Source: Ulva prolifera (taxonomy: Eukaryota > Chlorophyta > Ulvophyceae > Ulvales > Ulvaceae). From it: a DNA stretch of 64,000 nt. The stretch spans positions 1,247,713-1,311,712 of the forward strand of contig CM041201.1 in NCBI GenBank assembly GCA_023078555.1, given 5' to 3'. Below the pieces are notes generated by a model. The model made no database searches and was not told where the DNA came from. It worked only from the letters and a program-made list of their open reading frames with translations. The position numbers were made by a program, and so were the translations under genes. Shown here piece by piece: positions 11,101 through 22,503 of this stretch (the stretch's first letter is position 1; each line of letters opens with the position of its first letter).

Positions 11101-12377
11101 CCTGTGTTAAGCGAGGTGGTCACGTACGGCCGTTTCGTTCCCCAAAGCGCACGCAGAATCGAACCCATGACCTCCTGAAACGGATGTCGGTGGTGGGGGG
11201 CACACCGGATCTAGCAGAGCAGGTGTTGGACGTGATAGTCATGGCAGTTCGAGGGCTAGCCGGCCTGGCATGCTGCCAAGGGCTGAAGTGCATGTTTTTA
11301 GGCAAGATCAACGCGCTGCCAGGTGCAGGATGGGTTCAGTGCGAGTGTTCTTCTCCTCCACAAAACACAGGGCACCTGAACTGCCGCCATCTGCCATCCC
11401 GGCCTCCGCGCCTAGAATGTAAGCGTGGTGTCTGGCGCATGAATTGATATGCAGGAGGAGGAAGGTGGTGGTGCAGGCTGGGAATGTGGTGGCCAGGTGG
11501 TGCACCGAAACCACACAGCAGAAGCCGGAGTGCACATGGCAGCATGATGGAGCTCCGGGAAAGGAGGTATGGGTATGTGTCTGGGGTCAACATGGCGTGC
11601 AGGTGCAGGCAGAGAGAGATTGTAATTGACCAGTTTGTGTTGGGAGCGAGCACCTCGAGGGGCGAGGTCAGGAACTTCCATAAGGACACGGGCAGTCGGT
11701 CGAGGGCATCACCAGGGCTAGGGCAGGCGGTTAGGAACTAATCATATGGACTCGGGCAGCTGGATGGCAGGGCACACCTCGAGGGGTGAGGTGAAGCCTG
11801 GTCTCGTTGTAATGGGCTCAACTGGGGCAGGCGCAGCTGCCTCATCCTCGAGGTCGTCGCTATCGACGTCATCATACTCGTCTTCGTCATCGCTGCCATC
11901 TTCCAGGGCCTCTTTGAAGCTGCTCCAAATCTCATCCGAGTCTGACAGCCCCTCTGCCTCCCTTCGAGCTTGGACAAACTCTTCCCAGTTGTCAAGGAGA
12001 TCCTGGTTATCGAGCCGCGGCCGCCCAGCTAGCTGCACCTCATCTGTTTTACTTGCATCCTGTCCCGTTTTGAGGGCTTCGCCGTCAGGGCTGGCTTCAG
12101 AACTGGATGCAAGGGCTGCTGAGCTGTCATCGAGTGTTTCCTCGGAGCCTGACCCTCCCCCTTGTGCCCCAGCTGGGATCTGCCCAGAGCTAATAGGTAT
12201 GTCTATAGGCTTACTGGAATTGGAGCTCTGGTCGCTAGGCGCCGCCTGTGTGCGCTGGCTGCAGCGTACATGATTGGTTGGCAATGGACTGCCACACCGC
12301 CCCTCTGGTATCCGGCATCGCACGCGCACACCGGAGCAGACTGAGGAACTGCTGAGTTTCCTTGGAGCATTGCGCAT
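4077..12377 (-). CDS. ISE2: ISE2-like plastid DEVH-box RNA helicase
   Basis: Large Ski2/Mtr4-type RNA helicase. The plant relative acts in chloroplast RNA processing and affects plasmodesmata. Ten exons, in order: 12377-11778, 10857-10579, 10382-9639, 9078-8802, 8007-7770, 7457-7169, 6960-6433, 6152-5448, 4873-4674 and 4302-4077; 1,361 aa against about 1,170 in Arabidopsis. Exon 1 gives an Arg/Ser-rich transit-like N-terminus followed by an acidic Asp/Glu/Ser region. Visible helicase motifs are APTGAGKT (Walker A), LDEVHYLG (DEVH box), MSATVANP, SHHAGLLPG and QMAGRAGRRG. The C-terminus matches the DSHCT region and ends ICDLLGF. Extra length comes from Arg- and Ala-rich insertions (around 9950 and 6610-6735). 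Intron 5 (7769-7458) has a GC donor, required to give QTRFEGA. All junction phases close. The exon 1-2 link is the least certain. Confidence 0.93.
4911..4935. repeat. G25 homopolymer in ISE2 intron 9
   Basis: An uninterrupted run of 25 G on the plus strand, so poly-C on the ISE2 sense strand, about 38 nt upstream of the exon 9 acceptor. Confidence 0.95.
5136..5171. repeat. C36 homopolymer in ISE2 intron 9
   Basis: A run of 36 C on the plus strand, poly-G on the ISE2 sense strand. It shares an intron with the G25 run at 4911-4935 and is complementary to it. Confidence 0.95.
8541..8576 (-). repeat. Copy of ISE2 exon 4 end inside intron 4
   Basis: About 36 bp that match the 3' end of exon 4 plus its splice donor (plus-strand 8798-8833) with about three mismatches. 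Read on the minus strand it still encodes HHAGLLPG followed by GTGC. It lies about 225 bp into the intron. Confidence 0.8.
10932..10950. repeat. G19 homopolymer in ISE2 intron 1
   Basis: 19 G on the plus strand, poly-C on the sense strand of ISE2, about 75 nt upstream of the exon 2 acceptor. Confidence 0.95.
10971..11052. repeat. Dispersed ~80-bp repeat, copy 1
   Basis: Shares a nearly identical core (CTGAGCCGTATCCTATTGG and flanks) with 30305-30386, at roughly 85-90% identity by eye. It lies in ISE2 intron 1, antisense to that gene. No coding capacity and no clear terminal repeats. Confidence 0.85.
11651..11668 (-). repeat. Copy of ISE2 exon 1 donor region
   Basis: 17 of 18 bases match the exon 1/intron 1 junction at 11775-11792. 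The copy sits in the intron 124 bp from the real junction and again reads as TSPLE followed by GTG. A shorter related match (GGACWCGGGCAG) lies between the two. Confidence 0.6.
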
Positions 12378-13381
12378 TCTGGTTGATCGCCCCCGCTTCA
12401 GCGGTGTGGGGCTGAAGTGCGCTAGTGGCCTTTGTTGCCCCTTATTCTTGTCGTGTTATCGATCTGGCCACGCTTGCAGGTGTAGTACGCCTGCCTGAGG
12501 CCTTGACACTCTTCCACTTCTTTCGCACACTGTGTCGCTGACTTGTTCTCCTTCTGCACAGGCATGCGGCACGCTCACGACCGCACAGCCTTATACGGCA
12601 ACGGGCCACTCGCAGCAGCAGCTCAAAGTTGGGCGCAGCTTACGTCATATAATTGCAGAGCGTACTGGACGTCTGCGGACAAGTGTGATGCATGTCTGTG
12701 TGTGAAACGTGGATCTGCAGGGGGACGCGCCAATATGCAGTCGGAGCGCGCCAAACACTGCGCAAGTTCCTTGAAGAGGCCCTTGCAAGAGTTCATCGAC
12801 GCGTCAAACACCTATACAGACTTTCATTCGCTCTTGTGTACATGTACCTACGTCTCTATCAACATCAGAAGGTTTCAAATTCTGCAGCTGGGCAGTGCCA
12901 ACAGGACACCGCGTCGTTTTGTTGCGGTCAACACAGACACCTACAGACTGATGCTGCTCCGTGGAGACTCTGAACTGTGCGTCGGTTGGCGTGGTCCGCA
13001 TCACCCGGTGACATTGTGTGTCTGCCAGCGGCTTTGTTGTGCCCGAGCAAGCAAACACTTGCAGCGAACCTGTGGTCGCGCAGACTTACCCATGCATGAG
13101 CTGTTCACGCATTAACTTTTTGCATCGGGCTAGAAACTGCTTAGCATCGCAATGAATCGACAGGTTTCACCATCCCGCGCCACCGCTTGCATCTCACGCA
13201 CTGCACCAGAACCTCCACGATGTTCACATAGCTTTCACAGATTGCTCAATCACCTACAACATCAAAGGCATCACCACCACAAAATCAGCTATCTTACATC
13301 CTTCTACCCACCCCAGGCACACTCACGTCACCAGTGAATCATCGCAACACGCATCACCCCCAACACCGACACACGCCGAGT
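12378..13381. other. Spacer between ABC1K1 and ISE2
   Basis: Holds the ABC1K1 3' end and the ISE2 upstream region. Only short frames without recognisable families are visible. The last ~250 bases are A/C rich and lie just downstream of the ABC1K1 stop. Confidence 0.5.
13294..13298 (-). terminator. TGTAA poly(A) signal of ABC1K1
   Basis: TGTAA on the minus strand, 84-88 nt past the ABC1K1 stop. Confidence 0.45.
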
Positions 13382-16300
13382 CTACACATACATATACCGG
13401 AAGAACCGCGCCGCTATCCTGCTGATCAGCCGCATTGCAATCTCCGGCATGATCTGCTGTGCGACCCGCGGCAGCAGTGGCAGCATGTCCATGCTCCCGC
13501 GTTGCACCAGCGTCCGGACCGACCCGCCGGCCAGGAACGAAACGAGCCGCGCGACCGACTCCACCTGTGCCAGGTCATCTTCGTCCACATCCACCGCCAG
13601 CGCCACGGTTGACCGCTTCGCCCCCGGGAGGAACACCGGGAGCAGCACGTCGGTCAGGTCCAGGCGGTCGACGAGTGCGCGCAGCTGGCTGCGGGAGAAC
13701 GCGTCGATACTGGATACGATCTCGTCCAGGAGGAACGAGCGGAAGAAGGTGCCGTCGTCGGAGAGCATGAACTGCAGGGCCGCGCGGGTCGCCGGCGGCT
13801 CCGAGCCGGCCTCCGGCGGCCCGGCGACCTGTGGCCCGGCCTCCGCGACCATGCTGCTCCCCGGTGCAAACCCACGACCCGGCGCAAACGGCGCAAACGG
13901 CGCGAACGGCGCCAGCAGCGGCGCCAGCGGCGCCGGCAGCGCCGGCGCCGTTGGCGCCGTTGGCCCCGGCAGAGCGGCAACAGCCGCCGCCGCCTGCCCG
14001 GCCGCGAGGTTCCCGCTCGCGCTCTGCGAGTTCACGGTGAACGTCTCAAGCGCGGAGAGGAGCTCGATGAGGCGGTCGACGTCGAGGACGTTGGAGCGGC
14101 CGTAGACCATGTAGCGCAGTGACTCACGCAGCCGCGGGGAGTCGTCGGTGAGGAGGCGCTGCGCGATGTACGGGAAGGCCTCGTCGATGATCGCGAACTC
14201 GCGGTCGCCGACGAGCGCAATTCCCTCCAGCACCGAGATCGCACGGATGATCAGCGCAAAGTACCTGCACCAACCACGTGTGTCGGGTGCCGCGAACCCT
14301 ATCAAAATTTCTGCTGTGCGGTTGTTGTGTGTTGACAACCCTAACAACTCGATCGGCAACCTGGCTCGGGCCATCAAGCATCGGCCCATGTCCAGCTGGT
14401 GTGAAGCTCAAAAGTGGCTCATGTGGACTAGATTGATTCTGGGCAGATTCGCTCCGAGCTGGCCAACCAACGGCCGTGCAGCAACGGCAGTACAGCTGAG
14501 GAAAACGACTCGTGCGCGACTGCGTGGGGGCTAGACATTGCCACGCATTGCCAGACTATGCACAGCCGAAGATAGACCAGCACACGCACCACTAACCACC
14601 CACCCATAAAAAAAACCCATCAATGCGCTCAATCTTGAACGTAACTCAAGGTGCAAAACAAGAGGCACGGCAGGGACAGTGGGGCCGGTAGGTGGCCGGT
14701 GGGGGGGAGGGGGGGGCGCACGGTGGGATGCGGAAGGGGTACTCGAAGGTAATCTCCGCGAGGTCGGCGGCGAGCTCCTGGAAGTTGATGTTCTTTGCAC
14801 CGCCGCCCTCGAGCGCCTGGTCAAACACGTTGGACAGCACCGGCAGAATCGGCCTGCAGGTCACACCGGCGTGAGCACATGGCGCAGCACGTAGCACACG
14901 GTGCAGCGCGTGTCGCAAAGCGTGTAGCACGTAGCACACGGCGTAGCACAGGGCGTAGCGTGTAGCGCATTGCGCGCACGTTGAGCCGTATGGGTGACGG
15001 CTTGGTTCCCGTTCACGGGGATCCAGGGTGCCACCTCCGTCCTGATTGTTCTCGGCATACACCACGGCCTCAGAGGAGCATCACATGTACGCGCGGCCAG
15101 TTCATCTATACACAACAGCGTTTCCCCTGCGGTGTTGTTTGAGACAAGAGGCGCTGGGTGGGGCGGGCACAGCTGGCGCCAGTTGCATCTGCACACACGC
15201 CATCTGCCCACGAAATTGTGTCCTTGCGACACGTGTGGATCATCGGGTCGACCGCTTGGACGAATTTCGAGTATCTCGGTCAAAATTTGTATGGCAGCCA
15301 TGAGTATGCCGCGAGGCTGCATGCGATGCAGGAGGCGGGCCGGGCGCGCACCGCAGGTCGGTGCCCTTCGGGATGAACTCCAGCGTCACAAAGTCCTCGA
15401 CGATGGCCTCGTAGTCGCGGTGGATGAGGTGCGAGATCGCCTCGATCATGCCGTACTTGATGTTGTCGTCGACCTTGGTCATCAGGCCAAAGTCGAGGAT
15501 CGCGAGGCGGCCGTCCGGAGTACGGATGAGGTTGCCAGGGTGCGGGTCTGTAGCAGGGGGGCGTGTCAGCGATTGATAGCTCATGAACACTGATTGGCAG
15601 CACGCTCCACCTCTGTGGCGTGTGCGCTTGCGTATGCGACTGCCCGCGGGCGATGCCCGTTGTGTAAGTGCGGCTGCAGATGGCAACCACCGGTAGCCGC
15701 CGCTGGGGCGGCGCGAGCACAGGCTTGTGTTCGCATCAGGTCCAGCTCGATGATTGATGATGAGAACGCAGACGACGGAGAGTTCGACATGCTGGTGATT
15801 TGCATGCATGTCGCATCTGCTCCAGAACCTGTGCATGCGTGTGTGGGGGTGATAGGCGGGGCCGCACCGGCGTGGAAAAAGCCGGTGTCGAGGAGCTGCT
15901 TGAGGTAGCAGATGACGCCGAGGTTGACGAGAGTGCCGACGTCGTCGGCGTCGCTCTGGCTCAGCTTCTCGCCGTCCAGCCACTCCGTCGTGAGCACGCG
16001 CCGTGCCGTGAAGTCCGTGTACGTCTTCGCCACCACCACCTGTAAACACACATGCACACATGTCATGAGAGCCATGCATGCCATCCCACTTATCCCGGCA
16101 CACACCCGCACGATCCTACCCGGTGTACACAGCTCAGAAAAGGCGCAACCCTGTACATGCAACCACGAAATGCATAAATGCAGTTCCGAGACCCCCGTTC
16201 CTTGCAGTTTTGATCAATCCTCAAAATTGAACAACTGCCATGCATCAGCCCACGCCAGCCCCTGCCTGACAGATTCTCTCGCATGGAACTCGCACTGCCC

Positions 16301-18197
16301 GCGCGGCCATCTCACACCCGCGCCCCGCACAGCACACACAGCACGCACAGCACAGAGCCTTGCAAGCAAACGCAGCAGGCGATGGGCGTCGGGCACGTGC
16401 CTGCGGGAGGTCGGCCTGCATCTGCGCGGCGAAGCGCGTCGCGTTGTCGCCCTCGCGCACGTAATCAAGCTCCTCGAAGAAGCGTTCCGCCCACTCGTCG
16501 AGCAGCGCTACGAAGTCGGTGGGGATGTCCGGGAAGCGCTTGAGGAAGGTGCCGATGCGGCGGATGATGAAGAGGTCGATCGTGACCGTCTCGAGCACGC
16601 CCGGCCGCTGCACCTTCACCGCGACCTCCTCGCCGGTGTGCAGCCGCCCGCGGTACACCTGCACACCAGTGCTGGGTTGCTGGGCCCGATCATATAGAAC
16701 AATTCCAATATATGCAGGTCTAATTTCTGGGTGGCAGCCCCGGAAATGCTGCAGAGCGACTCAACACTGCTGCACACCCCCAGCCACGCTATCACACCAG
16801 CACTAGTGACACAGTAGTATACGGCAGCTGTGGTGATGATCTCGCTGGAGTAGCTGAACTTTTGGACAGTGTCGGCGATGTCTCGGCTCGTGGAGGTGCA
16901 CGCGATGCATGTGCTCACCGCAGGCCGGTTGCCTTGCTGCACCAGCCGCAGAGAGCACTGTGATGTTGGTTATGCAGGAGTGGCTGAGGTGAAGGACGGT
17001 GCCGCTTGGGGGTGTAGCCGCATTGAACATACCTGGCCGAGAGAGGCGGCGGCGATGGGGTCGGTCGAGAGCTCGGCGTAGGCCTCCTGCCACGGCGCGC
17101 CGAGCTCCGCCTGCACGACGGCCATCGCCGTCTCGTTGTCGAACGACGGCACCTTGTCGCACAGCTTCTGCAGCTCGTTCATCGCCGCGGGGGAGAGCAG
17201 GTCCGGCCGGATCGAGAGCGCCTGGCCGAGCTTGATGTATGCCGGGCCTGCACAGCACGCAGCACGTGCGAGCGGGCCAGCCGGTCTGGACAATTGTTTT
17301 TGCAAGGGGCGGTTCCGCGCTCGCCCGCAGGAGGAAAGGGGCAGACACTTGTTGATGGACAGGGAAGGAAGAGCAGGCGCGACGTGGTTGTTGTGGTTAG
17401 ACATGTTGCATGCATACAAGACTCACGAGGGATGAAGGCAGATTGTGGAGGAAGATGGCTGGCGTCTAGGCAGCTGTTGTTCCGCCGTGGAACGTGTCGA
17501 GTGGCTGTGTCTGCCATGCAGCTTGAGGATCGCATGAATAGAAAGCACATTGCAGAGGTGCAGGGCATGGATTCACGAGGGGTAGAGAGGGCACCACACC
17601 GAGGGATGTGACGATGCGCCGGATCTGGATTGCTCGCTTGACCTCATTTTCTTTGAGCTTGCCGGTCGCAATGTCCCACGCAATGCCGGTCAGGAACTGA
17701 GACGAGATGGACGTCAGCTGCAGGATGCGGGATACAACGGACGTTGGGCGCACTGACCAGTAGTCAGAGATGGCTTCTGGGTCATACACGAGGGGCAGCT
17801 CCGCATCAGCGTCCCGGCCATCTGAGTTGAGAGTGAGCAGGTTCAGAGTCTGACCGTCCTCAGCGAAGTCGGCATCGCTTAGCTGTGCTCCTTGCAGTGA
17901 GGACATGAACACGCTCAGCTCGCTGTCATCGCCGGCCTGGGATCGCGCAGACCGCAGGGCTGATGAGAGCTCACTGACGCTCTGCACGAGGTGTTCAGCG
18001 TGTTGGCCTGCGCATATTGCGAGCAGGAGCGAGGTACAGGCTTCATGAAGGGTTCAAGAAAAGCAAATGTAGTATTCCTGGCGGTCTTCGGCAGAGACCA
18101 ACGAAATGAAGCGCACCGTGCGAGACGCCGAGCATTGAATCCGGTTCCGCGCAGGACCACAACGGGCACTCTGCGATCGCTTTGTTGCTTGCTGCAT
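13382..18197 (-). CDS. ABC1K1: ABC1K1/PGR6-like plastid atypical kinase
   Basis: ABC1/ADCK/UbiB-family kinase. The plant orthologue sits on plastoglobules and supports plastoquinone supply and photosynthesis. Eight exons, in order: 18197-18117, 17981-17600, 17247-17033, 16658-16401, 16039-15868, 15547-15352, 14853-14722 and 14264-13382; 772 aa against about 680 in Arabidopsis. Hallmarks are the KxGQ motif (YIKLGQALSIRPD), the Ala-rich loop PIAAASLGQV, VAVKVQRP, the ExD segment EELDYV, DPHPGN and ILDFGLMTK. The C-terminal half follows ABC1K1 rather than ABC1K3 (QALEGGGAKNINFQELAADL). Exon 1 encodes a short basic/Ser-rich leader; its ATG and GTGCGC donor are my choice and less sure than the rest. 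Intron 4 (16400-16040) uses a GC donor. An Ala/Pro-rich insertion lies around 13,900. Confidence 0.94.
14878..14978. repeat. Degenerate short tandem repeat in ABC1K1 intron
   Basis: Units resembling GTAGCACACGG repeat imperfectly about eight times, next to the acceptor side of ABC1K1 intron 6. Confidence 0.6.
16667..16769. mobile_element. 103-bp inverted-repeat element, copy 1, with 8-bp target duplication
   Basis: Begins CAGTGCTGGGTT and ends GACTCAACACTG, termini that pair at 9 of 12 positions. It is flanked by perfect direct repeats CTGCACAC (16659-16666 and 16770-16777). A second copy lies at 29954-30055. It has no coding capacity, so it is a MITE-like non-autonomous DNA element. It sits in ABC1K1 intron 3. 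On the gene's strand the exon-side duplication reads GTGTGCAG and supplies the splice acceptor. The 8-bp duplication fits hAT-type insertion. Confidence 0.85.
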
Positions 18198-20789
18198 CAA
18201 AGGCGCTCCTGCTGTGTTACTTCTGCATCCTCCTGCAAAGTCTGTGGAGTTTGAGCTTGACGTTTCGTGGGCGGGTTAATCCGTGGCCATAGATGCGCAG
18301 GGCTCTACTCCGGGCGTTTGAAACAAATAAGAGCCACTGAAGTAGATAAATGAACCACATTGGAACAATATATGCAGTAATCAGCTACGAGAACGTGCCT
18401 GGAGTCATTGAAGATCTCATCTTTGGCCACGAAGTCCGAGGAATGCCTGCCTTGCAATTCTGGCGACGTCACTTGGCGCCCCGAGAAGAGGCAACAAACA
18501 CAGGAAAGATAATCAACAGAAATACGTCCTCGCTTACAAGCCTGGTCGCTGGGTGCGGGCAAGCGTACGAGAAAGCGTGATCTGTGCTGCCACCGAGTCG
18601 GTATTAATATTGATATCAGAACCACGTTCACGCGGGTAATCACCGACGCAAAAGGCCCAAGCTTTCAGATATAAAAGTTATAGTTAAAATAGAATGTCAA
18701 GGGTGTTGATGTAGGGAAAGGGGGGGATCAAGGCGACAAATGGTTCACGGCAGGTGGAAGTGCTTGCACACTCGCGAAGCGCAGTGATGCAAATATACGG
18801 ACTGGTGCAGCGTTGCCACCGCTCTCGAGTTTCGTGTCGCCCTCAAACCAAAGGTGCTTTCGTCAGTCCACTGCAGACTTGCACCCGTGCGTGGGGCCAG
18901 GTGGGTCCCGTGCACTCGAATTGTCGTGGCGATCTGTGGTGCCGCGGCGATACATCAGCGATCGTGCATGCACGACGTACGCAGGCAGATACACGACCTC
19001 TGGCACCAGCCATTTGAGGTCAGATATTCGCCGCTACCGAACTCAAAGTCCCTGCTGCGTTCAGTTCATCGCAGCAGGTTCATGTGGGCTCGCTCTGCAA
19101 GGCTGTCGTGCGATCGCTTGAGCATCAGCAAGTTGGTGAATAACGCATGGAAGTGCTCTCACTAACATGCTACCATCCGTATACGCTATAGCGGTCGTGC
19201 AGGGCTCCGCAAATGAGCACCTGCCTTGGTGCAGGAGCTTCCATGCGTAGACGATCGCATAGGCACTGACACAACTCGCACGTGCGTTGGGCTTACTGTA
19301 GCGGCCAGTTCATAGAACGCTAGAAACAGCCATGAAGAAGGCTTCTGGCCGGCGCACGTGCTGCAAGAGCGCGGGGGCATGATCTCTTGTCCTGTTCCTT
19401 TGAAGGTCACTGCCTCTTGTTCACATCCTTGTAGCACCAAGCAGTAGTAAGTGCACAGCCTGCACGATGCCGGTGGTGATGCGACTGATGTGATTGGGCT
19501 GCGGCATGTTACTGTGCGGAGCCTCTGGTGTGACCTGCATCTTTGTCTTTGTCCTGCTGACTCCATGCTCTGCATGCCAGAGCATCCATGGCACGATCAT
19601 GTACTTGGTTAACGATATGATACCATGCGGTGCATGCAGCGCTACCTCTGTGGCAGTCCAGTGGTACAGCAGCCAATTCACTGGATTGCCACGACCTTGC
19701 ATCTCTGTTTTTGCGCAGCTGGCCTTTCAGCGCCATCTGCGCCTATCCCAAGCTCGTGCTAAACCGCTGTCCTTTCAGCGCCATCTACATCGCCAGACAC
19801 CTAGAGCATGCCTGGGTGCCATGGTCATATGCGGCGCACAGCAGGGTCCATTGGAGCAGGGTCCATGCGTGCCAGGCCCTTGCGGCGAGGAGTTTCTCTC
19901 GGCAGTTTTTGGGGACCAGTTGACCTGAGACAGTAGAAATCGAAGCCGCACACATTGGGGGCCAGAACTTCCGGCCCGAAGCTTGCAAATTACTAGCAAT
20001 TCGCGTCACGAAACATGGCATAGGAATTTGAATTGGAACTGGCACGTGCATGCGGAACGCATGCAGTGTCCCCACAACGGCAGACATCAGTACAGAGCCA
20101 ATGTCAGCAGAATTTCTACGACGAGATTGCTGCGCTGTATGCGGCAGCACGTCCCCGACAGCCACCTGAAACCTGACGATCCTACAGTAAGAGCGATCTG
20201 ACACGGCCCTGGTGTACTAGTGTTGCCGCTGTGTTGTGAGATTTGGAACCTAGCACTCGAGTTGATCTGGGTCACCCCGATGACATGCTACAAGTCAATT
20301 ATTGGTCGCTGAACGAGTCATCTCACAGGGGCACGGCTTCACAGTTGCAATGGTGGATTTTGAAAGGTAAGCGTTATGATTGGAACACAGCGATCGCCTG
20401 CGAAGGCCACATTTGATTGCAGTGGTCAAGTAGTAGTGTCTGGAACCAAGAAGAGAAAGAATTTAGGAGTTTCGTCGTCGGTTCCTGGCTGACAGCAGGA
20501 ATGTGCAGCACTGTGTTATGCCTGCAGCACTCGATGAATAAAGTGGCGCAAGTGCACCCAGTCGAACTGCTTGCCATTCGTCTCTGAAGAGATTAGTCGG
20601 GCTGCCTTGGTTGGAAACTCTGGCATTTGAAAATGTTGCACGTCATCTGCACACGTCGCATCGTCCTGACGCTTGTCACAGTGAGCTGACTGTGTTGCGC
20701 TGGCTCCGACTGCAGTTGTTGCGATATGGCTTCCTTTGCCTGACCAGTGCGTTCTTCTTTAGAGAGATACAGGCAGCGTTTCTGTATCC
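18198..20789. other. Long spacer between ABC1K1 and the Mpv17 gene
   Basis: 2.6 kb between divergent genes. I found no recognisable exon on either strand; frames up to ~145 codons look random in composition. A ~17-bp segment around CCTTTCAGCGCCATCT occurs twice near 19,725-19,785. Confidence 0.45.
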
Positions 20790-22503
20790 ATGTTATCCCG
20801 CGTGGCCGGCAGGACCGCACGAGCGTTAAGCCAGCTGTCCCGGTCATCGCGTTCCTCCGCTCCCGGAATTCAACAGCAAGGCACGAACACTACCTGCAAT
20901 ATGTGGAATAAAAGCTTGATCAAATTGATCAGGTTATCGTGGGCATGATCACGACCATGGATGCCCCATGTTGGCGGTGTGTCCAGGTGAAATTTTGAAG
21001 GTGGGCAGCAGCGGGCACACATCTCGCGTGCGAATGTTTGCAAGTGGAGGTGGAGGTGGAGGCAATTCTGGAGGTGGAGCCGGCTGGGGGGGTGGAGACG
21101 GCGACAGCTCTGGTGGTTTTGGGATGGCAGCAATGTGGGCAGCATACATGAGGCTCTTGGAGACGCATCCATGGCCAACCAAGATTGCCACATCGGCCGG
21201 ATTGAATGCCGCCGGCGACATCATGGGGCAGATGTTCTTCGAGAAGGACAAGAAGTTTGACTGGCTGCGATTCGCAAAGTTCACTTTCCTGGTGCGTCAA
21301 GACGTGATAAACCTCCTTAGCACTCCCTAACAATCACCATGCATCTGATGGTATCGCCCTTGGCCGCCCTGACAGTGCTCCGTGATATGTCTATTTGCAT
21401 GATGGCATAGACATACCCACTTAGACATTGAAGATGCTGATTCGGGAACGAACGAGGCATCCAAGCTACATGCCACCGAAGACTCTGACTTGCGCCACAG
21501 AAAGCAACACCACGAATAAATTTTGCAAGAGGGGGCGGGCAAATATCAACACCCGGCACCCAGCATCACTACCAACACCATCAACACCCATGACCAGCAC
21601 GACTGCTACATCAGTCCACATAACAGCAGAGGCACTGTCATAAGGACCACACCATGCAAACAACTTCCGCACCCAGGCCGCAATGGCGGAGACATGCCGA
21701 GCACAATGCGCTGCCGGGGCAGGTGGCAGAACTGCCCCCATGTGTGCCGTTGGTGGTCATTCTCTGTTGAGGCCATTTCTCCACCCAGCTGGGATGCCGT
21801 ATCAGGCAGTCCTCCGGGCGTGCTGTGCCACCTCACGCTGAACCGGTTGTGGCACACCCTTCCCTGACGAGCTTGCAGGGAGGGGATCATTATGGAACAA
21901 TGTCTCCCATGCCGCCTTGATTACGTGGGGCCTCAGGGCCGGCTGTTGCCCCTGCTCCCCTCCCGAGGCGTTGCACGAGCATGTGCAGTTCAGCCACCGT
22001 CTCGCTCCGAGAGCTCTTCAGTGTGGCTCTTGTGATGACCCCCTTTCCAGGAACAGCAAACCTGGCTGCCCGACGCTGTGAAGCATGCACGGCCAGTGAA
22101 CATCTTTAGCCACTCGCGGTGCCTGCAGGGAGGCGCGCTCGTCGCCCCTGTGCTTGGCATCTGGTACGGCCAGCTCAACACAATGATCACCGGTACGGGC
22201 GTCGGCAGCGCCGTCGCGAAGACCGTCCTCGATCAGGGCTTCTTTGCGCCCGTCTTCGTCGCGCTCTTCCTCTCATCGCTGCTCATGCTCGACCGCACCC
22301 CAGAGCTCATCGGGCCGAAGCTGCGGCAGGACCTCGCGCCGACGGTCGTCGCGAACTGGTCCCTCTGGATCCCCGGACAGCTCTTCAACTTCTACTTCGT
22401 GCCGGCGTCGCTCAACCTGCTGTGCTCGAACTGCATCTCGCTGATATGGTGCACCTACCTCTCCTGGGCCGCGAACCGGCAGGTGCAGCAGGAGAAGCCG
22501 TGA
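20790..22503 (+). CDS. Mpv17/PMP22-family membrane protein
   Basis: Member of the Mpv17/PMP22/Sym1 family of four-helix organelle membrane proteins, whose exact role is debated (channel or metabolite transport). Exons 20790-20880, 20987-21291 and 22129-22503; 256 aa. Exon 1 is an Arg/Ser-rich, acid-free leader (MLSRVAGRTARALSQLSR) typical of mitochondrial or plastid targeting. A Gly-rich linker follows, then the family pattern WAAYMRLLETHPWPTK, ALVAPVLGIWYGQL, FFAPVFVALF and the C-terminal NWSLWIPGQLFNFYFVP. The exon 1-2 intron would have a GC donor (AAG|GCACGA). If exon 1 is wrong, translation could start at ATG 20968 in the same frame as exon 2. Exon 3 is much richer in GC than exons 1-2. 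Confidence 0.88.

Noticed and set aside
11100-11200. tRNA-derived SINE suggested by GGTTCGATTC on the minus strand (11156-11165)
   Set aside because: The motif looks like a Pol III B box, but no T-stem forms around it, no A box is placed correctly, and the second copy of the nearby repeat lacks it.
12543-13115. 190-codon plus-strand frame between ISE2 and ABC1K1
   Set aside because: No family resemblance, atypical composition, and it lies in the ISE2 upstream region.
14878-14978. CRISPR-like array
   Set aside because: Short irregular repeats without constant spacers, inside an intron of a eukaryotic gene.
18198-20789. Candidate exons in the long spacer
   Set aside because: Several frames of 80-145 codons on both strands, none with domain motifs or consistent splice sites.
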